This document shows, piece by piece, positions 1-5,381 of a stretch of DNA of 6,110 nucleotides. The stretch is from Cellvibrionales bacterium UBA3090 (lineage in GTDB: Bacteria; Pseudomonadota; Gammaproteobacteria; Pseudomonadales; Porticoccaceae): assembly GCA_002367235.1 (NCBI GenBank), contig DFBC01000003.1, positions 415 through 6,524 on the forward strand, written 5' to 3'. Within the stretch, counting starts at the first letter, position 1; every line of letters starts with the position of its first letter. Made by a program: the position numbers and the translations under genes. A model generated the notes under the pieces. That model saw only the letters and a list, made by a program, of their open reading frames with translations, had not been told where the DNA came from and ran no database searches.

Positions 1-877
1 GGGTGAATTATTGCGTCCATTGTTGTCCTACACTCGTGCGGAACTGGAGGTGTATGCAAGGGCGGAAAATTTAAACTGGATCGAGGACGAAAGTAATCAA
101 GACCTGTCCTTTGATCGAAATTTTATACGCCAGAAAGTTGTTCCTGTAATAGCAGAACGTTGGACTGATTACTGTCCCAGGGTTGCTCATTCTGCTGCAT
201 TATGCGGGGAGTCTGACCAGCTGGCAGAAATATTGGCCGCACAGGATCTCATTGCAGTTTACGAGAGAGCTGAGCGGATTGGCTGGAGTATTGCGCTCGA
301 CCCCATGATGACATTAGATTATTTACGCCAAGGCAATCTCCTTCGGCATTGGGCGGGACAGCATGGTTTACCGCAGCCGGGGCATAAGGTCGTTGAAACA
401 ATATTGCATGAGCTATTACCTGCTCGAGAAGACGCCGAGCCGTTAGTCATTTGGGCCGGAGTGCAATTGCGTCGTTTTCATCGAAGACTTTACCTGTTGC
501 CGGTAGATCTGGAAGCTCCGGATCAATTACCTGCTACCATTGAATGGTGTGCCGGGGAGGTTTTATCCTTACCTGACAATAGTCAGCTCTCCATGACGTT
601 GGAGCAGGGAAAAGGGCTGAAGCTATCGAGAGGGGATACGGTGGAAATTCGTTTTAGAGCCGGGGGTGAGCGCTGTAAACCCCTGGGCCGCAGCAGATCT
701 AATTCACTGAAGAAGCTTTTTCTGGAATATGGTCTGGAGCCCTGGTTGAGAAATCGAATTCCGTTAATTTATATACAGGATCAGTTGGCAGCAGTCGGTG
801 ACCTGTGGGTATGTGATGAATTTTCTGTTGGGGAAAGTGAGGCGGGTTTCGCCATTGAATGGCGTTTTCCCCAGTAA
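1..877 (+). CDS. tilS: tRNA(Ile)-lysidine synthase TilS, 5'-truncated by window edge
   Basis: TilS uses ATP to attach lysine to the wobble cytidine (C34) of the CAU-anticodon tRNA-Ile, changing it to lysidine so that it reads AUA and is charged with isoleucine; it acts in the cytoplasm. The reading frame is open from base 2 with no start in context, and a TTG at base 11 lies inside conserved sequence (GELLRPLLSYTRAEL), so it is not the start. About 291 residues are visible. Compared with roughly 430 in the E. coli protein, the N-terminal PP-loop ATPase part with its SGGxDS motif is missing off the left edge. Visible parts are the end of the catalytic domain (WIEDESNQDLSFDRNFIR at visible residues 26-43), a middle region matching the TilS substrate-binding domain (SAALC, then about 80-170), and the C-terminal domain with GERCKPLGRSRSNSLKKLF and PWLRNRIPL. 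The stop is TAA at 875-877. No terminator is seen after it. Confidence 0.96.
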   Translation, partial: GELLRPLLSYTRAELEVYARAENLNWIEDESNQDLSFDRNFIRQKVVPVIAERWTDYCPRVAHSAALCGESDQLAEILAAQDLIAVYERAERIGWSIALDPMMTLDYLRQGNLLRHWAGQHGLPQPGHKVVETILHELLPAREDAEPLVIWAGVQLRRFHRRLYLLPVDLEAPDQLPATIEWCAGEVLSLPDNSQLSMTLEQGKGLKLSRGDTVEIRFRAGGERCKPLGRSRSNSLKKLFLEYGLEPWLRNRIPLIYIQDQLAAVGDLWVCDEFSVGESEAGFAIEWRFPQ

Positions 878-883
878 TTTAGA

Positions 884-912
884 TTGAGCATTTAAGGGGT
901 TTCTGGTAGTCT
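884..912 (+). promoter_or_regulatory. Candidate sigma70 promoter for pyrG(-kdsA)
   Basis: A -35 element TTGAGC (884-889) is separated by 17 bases from a -10 element TAGTCT (907-912), which is preceded by TG at 904-905, the extended -10 pattern. Each hexamer matches four of six consensus bases. The bases after the -10 are G/C only (GGCGCCCC, 913-920), and the first purine after them is A921, a likely start point. A G/C-rich discriminator is known from promoters that are turned down by ppGpp, so growth-rate control is possible but inferred. The leader to the pyrG start would be about 130 bases. Confidence 0.5.
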
Positions 913-925
913 GGCGCCCCATCTT

Positions 926-983
926 AAGAGAGATGAGTCTCGGTCTGCATGTTGCGGAATAAGCAACCAATATGACCTCTCTT
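926..983 (+). other. Possible RNA structure in the pyrG leader
   Basis: Two nested pairings are visible. An outer perfect 7-base stem joins AAGAGAG (926-932) to CTCTCTT (977-983). Inside it, GTTGC (951-955) pairs with GCAAC (963-967) around the 7-base loop GGAATAA. Together they could fold the first half of the leader of pyrG. I do not recognise a known riboswitch or conserved leader here, and the stems are short enough to be chance. The pyrG ribosome site (1039-1045) lies outside the structure and looks accessible. Confidence 0.25.
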
Positions 984-1050
984 TTCAAAGACTTACCTGC
1001 TGTTCAGCATATTTTTTAAGTGATATTTAAAGGTGTTTGGAAGGGTCTAA

Positions 1051-2679
1051 ATGACACGTTATATTTTTGTTACGGGCGGTGTTGTATCTTCTCTAGGGAA
1101 GGGTATTGCCTCGGCATCACTGGGCACAATTCTTGAGGCCCACGGTCTCAATGTGACCATTCTAAAACTGGATCCGTATCTGAATGTAGATCCAGGTACG
1201 ATGAGTCCCTTTCAGCACGGAGAAGTTTTTGTCACCGAAGATGGTGCTGAGACAGACCTCGACTTAGGGCACTACGAGCGCTTTCTATCTTCCAAGATGA
1301 GTAAGCGTAATAATTTTACCAGTGGTAAAGTTTACGAAACGATTTTGCGTCGTGAACGACGGGGTGATTATTTGGGGGGTACCGTACAGGTGATCCCTCA
1401 TGTGACAGATGAAATTAAACGCCGCGTACTGGCTGGTGGCGAAGGACATGATGTCGCCATTGTAGAGGTAGGCGGCACTGTAGGTGACATCGAGTCCCAA
1501 CCTTTTCTTGAAGCCATTCGCCAACTGAAAGTGGAGTTGGGTTCCAGTCGATCCATCTTGATGCATCTTACATTGGTGCCATACATTGCTACCGCTGGCG
1601 AAACCAAAACAAAACCAACTCAGCACTCAGTCAAGGAACTGCGTTCCATAGGCCTTCAGCCTGATATTTTATTGTGCCGCTCTCAAGTTGAGCTTGATGA
1701 AGGGCAGCGGAAGAAAATCGCACTGTTCACCAATGTAGAAGAGCGTGCCGTCGTTACTTTGCTGGATGCCAAAACCATTTATGCGATTCCTCGCGACCTA
1801 AAAACCCGTGGCTTAGATCAAATCGTCGTGGAAAAGCTGCACCTGGATTGTGGTGAGGCGGATCTGAGTGATTGGGATTGGGTGGTAGAAACTCAGTCAA
1901 ATCCTCAGTACGAAGTGACCATTGCCATGGTTGGCAAATATATGGAGCTTCTGGATGCTTATAAATCACTCAACGAAGCATTAATACATGCCGGAATTCG
2001 TAATCAGGCAAAAGTAAATGTGCGTTATATTGACTCTGAAGATCTCGAAAAAGATATGTCTCTTTTGGAGGGGTGTGATGCGGTCTTGGTGCCAGGGGGC
2101 TTTGGTATAAGGGGTGTTGAAGGCAAGATTAAAGCTGTCAATTATGCGCGTGTGAATAAGGTTCCATACCTCGGCATCTGTTTGGGTATGCAGGTTGCGA
2201 TGATTGAATTTGCTCGAAATGTCTGTGGCCTGGCTGGCGCTAATAGCACTGAGTTTGATTCAGCAACGAAAGATCCGGTGATTGGACTGATTACTGAATG
2301 GATTGATACCGACGGCAATGTTGAAAAACGCAGTAAAGATTCCGATATGGGTGGAACCATGCGGCTTGGGACCCAAACCAGTTATTTGGTCGATGGTTCT
2401 ATGGCCAAGGAAATCTATGACGCAGATGAAATCCTTGAGCGTCATCGCCACCGTTACGAAGTCAATAACAATTATGTACCGAAATTAGAGGCGGCCGGTT
2501 TGTTGGTGGGCGGCTGGTCAGAGAACAAAACACTGGTGGAAATTGTGGAAATTCCCGATCACCCATGGTTCTTTGCCTGTCAGTTTCATCCGGAATTTAC
2601 CTCTACGCCCCGTCATGGGCACCCATTATTCTCTAGTTTTGTGAAGGCGGCCTTAACACAGGCCAACAAGGGAGCCTAA
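1051..2679 (+). CDS. pyrG: CTP synthase (glutamine-hydrolysing) PyrG
   Basis: PyrG converts UTP, ATP and glutamine to CTP, the last step of pyrimidine nucleotide synthesis, as a cytoplasmic tetramer. The 542 residues compare with 545 in E. coli. The N-terminal synthase domain (about 1-270) carries VTGGVVSSLGKG at 7-18, with K17 in the phosphate loop, K39, and the Mg2+ ligands D71 and E139 within conserved blocks. The C-terminal class I glutamine amidotransferase domain has PGGFG at 348-352 (oxyanion region), the nucleophile C377 in GICLGMQ, and the H513/E515 pair in FHPEF, so both half-reactions look intact. The ATG at 1051 is supported by a good ribosome site, GGAAGGG at 1039-1045, 5 bases upstream, and by alignment of the N-terminus MTRYIFVTGG with the family. 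It has its own candidate promoter and long leader and is followed after 2 bases by kdsA. Enzymes of this family are controlled by CTP feedback and filament formation; nothing in the DNA shows a CTP-sensing attenuator with confidence. Confidence 0.99.
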   Translation: MTRYIFVTGGVVSSLGKGIASASLGTILEAHGLNVTILKLDPYLNVDPGTMSPFQHGEVFVTEDGAETDLDLGHYERFLSSKMSKRNNFTSGKVYETILRRERRGDYLGGTVQVIPHVTDEIKRRVLAGGEGHDVAIVEVGGTVGDIESQPFLEAIRQLKVELGSSRSILMHLTLVPYIATAGETKTKPTQHSVKELRSIGLQPDILLCRSQVELDEGQRKKIALFTNVEERAVVTLLDAKTIYAIPRDLKTRGLDQIVVEKLHLDCGEADLSDWDWVVETQSNPQYEVTIAMVGKYMELLDAYKSLNEALIHAGIRNQAKVNVRYIDSEDLEKDMSLLEGCDAVLVPGGFGIRGVEGKIKAVNYARVNKVPYLGICLGMQVAMIEFARNVCGLAGANSTEFDSATKDPVIGLITEWIDTDGNVEKRSKDSDMGGTMRLGTQTSYLVDGSMAKEIYDADEILERHRHRYEVNNNYVPKLEAAGLLVGGWSENKTLVEIVEIPDHPWFFACQFHPEFTSTPRHGHPLFSSFVKAALTQANKGA

Positions 2680-2681
2680 GT

Positions 2682-3554
2682 ATGTCTGAGTTGCGACAGC
2701 GAGTTCCAAGTGTGTCGATTGATGTCAGCGGAATTCCTGTCGCTAACGACAAGCCCTTTGTATTATTTGCTGGTATGAACGTGCTTGAGTCGCGTGATCT
2801 GGCGATGCAGGTGTGCGAACACTATGTCAATGTCACTAATAAATTGGGTATCCCCTATGTATTCAAGGCTTCGTTTGACAAAGCGAACCGCTCTTCGATC
2901 CATTCTTATCGTGGCCCTGGCCTCGATGAAGGGCTGAGGATTTTTGAAGAAATAAAGAAAACATTTAGTGTGCCGGTTATCACTGATGTACACGAAATTG
3001 ATCAGGCACAACCAGTTGCCGATATATGTGATGTTATTCAGCTGCCGGCATTCTTGGCTCGTCAAACCGATCTGGTAAAAGCCATGGCTGAGACTGGCGC
3101 TGTCATTAATGTAAAAAAACCACAGTTTTTGAGTCCTTCACAAATGGGCAACATCGTGGATAAATTTCGCGAGTGTGGCAATGATAAAATTATGCTCTGT
3201 GAACGCGGCTCCTGTATGGGGTATGACAACCTTGTAGTGGATATGCTTGGGTTCCGTACAATGAAAGAAGTCAGTGGCGGTATGCCACTTATTTTTGATG
3301 TAACCCATGCGTTGCAATGTCGTGATCCCATGGGCGCGGCCTCTGGTGGGCGACGCCACCAAGTAGCGGAGTTGGCCCGTGCTGGCATGGCGGTAGGACT
3401 GGCAGGATTGTTTTTAGAAGCTCACCCCGACCCGGACAATGCCAAGTGTGATGGTCCCAGTGCGCTGCCATTGGATATGCTGGAGCCATTTTTGTCTCAA
3501 GTGAAGTCGATTGATGAGCTGATTAAATCTCAGCCTGAGCTTCCTATTTATTAG
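2682..3554 (+). CDS. kdsA: 3-deoxy-8-phosphooctulonate synthase (KDO-8-phosphate synthase) KdsA
   Basis: KdsA condenses phosphoenolpyruvate with arabinose 5-phosphate to KDO 8-phosphate, the first committed step to the KDO sugars of the lipopolysaccharide inner core; cytoplasmic. At 290 residues it is slightly longer than the E. coli enzyme (284), the extra residues lying at the N-terminus. It is a single (beta/alpha)8 barrel of the DAHP-synthase type. Visible active-site blocks are KASFDKANRSS (62-72), LARQTDLV (125-132), NVKKPQF (143-149), DVTHALQ (206-212) and EAHPDPDNAKCDGPSALPL near the C-terminus. N33 in GMNVLES stands where metal-dependent enzymes carry a metal-binding cysteine, so this should be the metal-independent class. 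The block CERGSCMGYDNL (173-184) is slightly unusual, since C178-M179 replaces the commoner N/S/T-F. The ATG at 2682 follows the pyrG stop by 2 bases, and its ribosome site AAGGGAG (2668-2674) lies inside pyrG, which points to one transcript and translational coupling. Confidence 0.98.
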   Translation: MSELRQRVPSVSIDVSGIPVANDKPFVLFAGMNVLESRDLAMQVCEHYVNVTNKLGIPYVFKASFDKANRSSIHSYRGPGLDEGLRIFEEIKKTFSVPVITDVHEIDQAQPVADICDVIQLPAFLARQTDLVKAMAETGAVINVKKPQFLSPSQMGNIVDKFRECGNDKIMLCERGSCMGYDNLVVDMLGFRTMKEVSGGMPLIFDVTHALQCRDPMGAASGGRRHQVAELARAGMAVGLAGLFLEAHPDPDNAKCDGPSALPLDMLEPFLSQVKSIDELIKSQPELPIY

Positions 3555-3569
3555 GCTGTGAGATATTGA

Positions 3570-3594
3570 GATAAGCAGGCCGAAATAGCTTATC
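3570..3594 (+). repeat. Inverted repeat after kdsA (hairpin or operator candidate)
   Basis: GATAAGC at 3570-3576 and GCTTATC at 3588-3594 are perfect 7-base inverted arms around 11 bases, starting 15 bases after the kdsA stop. As RNA it would be a weak hairpin. No T-run follows, so it is not a convincing intrinsic terminator; as DNA it has the dyad form of a protein-binding site. It lies 72 bases upstream of eno. Confidence 0.4.
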
Positions 3595-3622
3595 CGGTTA
3601 ATTTGAAAAACCTGAAAAATAC

Positions 3623-3649
3623 AAGCAAAGCCGGTTTATGCGGCTGCTT
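3623..3649 (+). repeat. Imperfect hairpin just upstream of the eno ribosome site
   Basis: AGCCG (3629-3633) pairs with CGGCT (3641-3645) around a 7-base loop, and after a 2-base bulge (A3627-A3628) AAGC (3623-3626) pairs with GCTT (3646-3649), giving 9 pairs in all. The hairpin ends 6 bases before the eno ribosome site GGAG (3656-3659). With only TTT following and the ribosome site left free, it looks more like an mRNA stability or processing element than a terminator; this is inference. Confidence 0.4.
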
Positions 3650-3665
3650 TAATACGGAGAAATAA

Positions 3666-4955
3666 ATGAGCAATATTGCAGACATTCACGCATACGAAGT
3701 ACTCGATTCTCGTGGAAATCCAACAGTTGAAGCCGATGTTATTCTTGAAAATGGCATTGTCGGTTCAGCATGTGCTCCTTCAGGGGCATCCACAGGTACT
3801 CGTGAAGCACTGGAATTACGCGATGGCGACAAAAGCCGCTATATGGGTAAAGGTGTATTAACTGCAGTTGCTAATATTAATACTACGATAAGAGAGTTGT
3901 TGATCGGTAAAGAAGTGACAGATCAGCGTAGATTAGATCAGTTAATGATTGATGCCGATGGCACTGAGAATAAAGAAAAACTCGGTGCAAATGCCATTCT
4001 TGCGGTCTCTCTGGCGGCCGCTAAAGCAGCGGCTAAAGACAAGGGTATTCCTCTCTACGCACATATTGCAGAAATTAATGGTACGGCTGGTCAATACAGC
4101 ATGCCTGTACCAATGATGAATATTATCAACGGTGGCGAACATGCCGATAACAATGTTGATATCCAAGAGTTTATGATTCAGCCAGTATCGGCCAAAAGCT
4201 TTACCGAAGCGCTTCGCGTGGGAGCGGAAATTTTCCACTCTTTGAAGAAAGTGCTCAGTAGCAAAGGGTTAAACACGGCTGTTGGTGACGAGGGCGGTTT
4301 TGCACCTGACTTGGCATCGAATGCAGATGCACTTGCCGTTATTAAGGAGGCTGTTGAGGCTGCGGGTTACGTCTTAGGTGAAGATGTCACTTTGGCGCTG
4401 GATTGTGCCTCGTCAGAATTTTACAAAGATGGTCAATACAATCTCTCCGGTGAAGGTAAAGTCTACAGCGCCGAAGGATTCAGTGATTTTCTGGGAGAAT
4501 TGTGTGATCAATACCCCATCATTTCTATTGAGGATGGTCAGGATGAATCTGATTGGGATGGTTGGAAATATCAAACCGAAAAACTGGGCAGTCGTGTTCA
4601 ATTAGTTGGCGATGACTTATTTGTAACCAATACCAAAATACTTCAAAGAGGTATTGATACAGGTGTTGCCAACTCGATCCTGATTAAATTTAATCAAATT
4701 GGTTCTCTTTCTGAAACGCTGGATGCCATTCAAATGGCAAAAGATGCCGGTTACTCTGTCGTGATTTCTCACCGTTCTGGCGAAACAGAAGACACTACTA
4801 TCGCCGACCTGGCCGTGGCTACATCGGCCGGCCAAATCAAAACCGGTTCGCTGTGTCGTTCAGACCGTGTGGCTAAATATAACCGTCTACTACGTATTGA
4901 GGCAGAGCTGGGTGGAACAGCGCCCTATCGTGGTCGCGATGAATTTAAGTCATAA
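3666..4955 (+). CDS. eno: Enolase (phosphopyruvate hydratase)
   Basis: Enolase interconverts 2-phosphoglycerate and phosphoenolpyruvate in glycolysis and gluconeogenesis; it is cytoplasmic, and in many gammaproteobacteria it is also a partner of RNase E in the degradosome. The 429 residues match the family (432 in E. coli). The N-terminal lid region has DSRGNPTVEADV and GASTGTREALELRDGD (40-55, with the mobile-loop serine S42). The barrel carries GGEHADNNVDIQEFM (156-170, H159 and E168), catalytic E209 in GDEGG, Mg2+ ligands D246, E289 and D316, catalytic K341, H369-R370-S371 in SHRSGETED, and K392. All key residues are present. The ATG at 3666 has the ribosome site GGAG at 3656-3659, 6 bases upstream, and the N-terminus aligns with the family. 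It lies 111 bases after kdsA; no convincing promoter was seen in that gap, so it is probably at least partly read from pyrG-kdsA. A strong hairpin follows. A small oddity is C397 in GSLCRSDR, where serine is usual. Confidence 0.99.
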   Translation: MSNIADIHAYEVLDSRGNPTVEADVILENGIVGSACAPSGASTGTREALELRDGDKSRYMGKGVLTAVANINTTIRELLIGKEVTDQRRLDQLMIDADGTENKEKLGANAILAVSLAAAKAAAKDKGIPLYAHIAEINGTAGQYSMPVPMMNIINGGEHADNNVDIQEFMIQPVSAKSFTEALRVGAEIFHSLKKVLSSKGLNTAVGDEGGFAPDLASNADALAVIKEAVEAAGYVLGEDVTLALDCASSEFYKDGQYNLSGEGKVYSAEGFSDFLGELCDQYPIISIEDGQDESDWDGWKYQTEKLGSRVQLVGDDLFVTNTKILQRGIDTGVANSILIKFNQIGSLSETLDAIQMAKDAGYSVVISHRSGETEDTTIADLAVATSAGQIKTGSLCRSDRVAKYNRLLRIEAELGGTAPYRGRDEFKS

Positions 4956-4983
4956 CCCACCTTCTCGCTAGATCTAAGTCATT

Positions 4984-5023
4984 AATATCATCAGGGGTGA
5001 GAAACGATCCCTGATGATATTTT
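4984..5023 (+). terminator. Intrinsic terminator after eno
   Basis: AATATCATCAGGG (4984-4996) and CCCTGATGATATT (5009-5021) form a perfect 13-base-pair stem, with a possible further G-U pair closing a 10-base loop. The descending arm runs into a short T-run, TTTT at 5020-5023, then CC. The stem begins 28 bases after the eno stop. The T-run is short, so termination may be partial, but this is by far the strongest hairpin in any spacer of the window, and a new promoter follows it. There is no matching T-run for the opposite direction. Confidence 0.75.
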
Positions 5024-5064
5024 CCTACAATGCTTCATCCTTGTTTATCTCATTTTGCCTAGCA

Positions 5065-5093
5065 CTGACGTTCACTACTTTGTTCTGTAGAAT
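5065..5093 (+). promoter_or_regulatory. sigma70 promoter of ftsB-ispD-ispF, placed for a leaderless mRNA
   Basis: A -35 element CTGACG (5065-5070, containing the core TGAC) is followed after exactly 17 bases by a -10 element TAGAAT (5088-5093, five of six consensus bases). Only 6 bases (5094-5099) separate the -10 from the ftsB ATG at 5100. The usual start point, about 7 bases after the -10, is therefore the A of the ATG itself. The TAG inside the -10 is also an in-frame stop for ftsB, so the protein cannot begin upstream at a normal start. Confidence 0.7.
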
Positions 5094-5099
5094 CTGACA

Positions 5100-5381
5100 A
5101 TGCGTTGGCTATTGGCAGTTCTTATCGCTCTTTTCGTCTTTCTGCAATATCGATTGTGGGTAGGTGAGGGCAGCCTGGCACAAAAACAAATGCTACAACG
5201 TGAAGTTGAAAGCCAGCGCTTGGAGAATCAAGGGTTTAAGGAGCGTAATAGTATTTTGGCCAGTGAAGTCAGTGATTTGAAAGATGGGTTGGAGAGTGTT
5301 GAAGAACGCGCGCGGGTTGATCTTGGTATGGTCAAGGAAGGTGAGACTTTTTACATGGTCGTAGATAAGGAACCGAAGTGA
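5100..5381 (+). CDS. ftsB: Cell division protein FtsB
   Basis: FtsB is a small bitopic inner-membrane protein that forms the FtsQLB complex of the divisome and helps switch on septal wall synthesis by FtsW-FtsI. The 93 residues (103 in E. coli) show a very short cytoplasmic start, a single membrane segment at about 3-21 (WLLAVLIALFVFLQY), then a charged periplasmic helix at about 27-65 with coiled-coil character (LQREVESQRLENQ onward). The conserved end is EERARVDLGMVKEGETFY (68-85). E69, E82, F84 and Y85 fall at the same numbers as in the E. coli protein, in the part that contacts FtsQ. The ATG at 5100 is fixed by this ungapped match and by an in-frame TAG at 5088-5090. No Shine-Dalgarno is present in the bases before it, and the promoter -10 lies 6 bases upstream, so translation is probably leaderless. 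It overlaps ispD by 4 bases (GTGA), as expected for an operon. Confidence 0.96.
   Translation: MRWLLAVLIALFVFLQYRLWVGEGSLAQKQMLQREVESQRLENQGFKERNSILASEVSDLKDGLESVEERARVDLGMVKEGETFYMVVDKEPK

Noticed and set aside
11..13. TTG as a start codon of a short gene at the left edge
   Set aside because: The frame is open upstream to base 2 and the residues before it (GEL) continue the TilS match; the gene simply runs off the window.
951..967. CsrA/RsmA binding site in the GTTGC/GCAAC hairpin loop (GGA in the loop)
   Set aside because: GGA is present, but the preferred A two bases before it is absent (GCGGA) and there is no second site near the ribosome site, so the match is too weak.
764..988. Minus-strand open frame of 74 codons across the tilS end and the pyrG spacer
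   Set aside because: More than half overlaps tilS antisense, it has no recognisable product, and the spacer part is better explained as the pyrG promoter and leader.
1285..1626. Minus-strand open frame of 113 codons within pyrG
   Set aside because: It lies wholly inside the well-supported pyrG on the other strand, has no family resemblance I can see, and is a typical shadow of a conserved gene.
3062..3388. Minus-strand open frame of 108 codons within kdsA, and similar shorter ones at 2763-3065, 3942-4238 and 5846-6070
   Set aside because: All are antisense shadows of conserved genes without recognisable motifs or promoter context.
3570..3594. Intrinsic terminator for kdsA
   Set aside because: The stem has only 7 pairs, a long loop and no T-run after it.
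3598..3625. sigma70 promoter for eno (TTAATT ... TACAAG)
   Set aside because: The -10 matches four of six bases but the -35 only three, with 16-base spacing; such matches are expected by chance in A/T-rich spacers.
4969..4976. Palindrome TAGATCTA after eno
   Set aside because: Eight-base palindromes are common by chance and this one has no context suggesting function.
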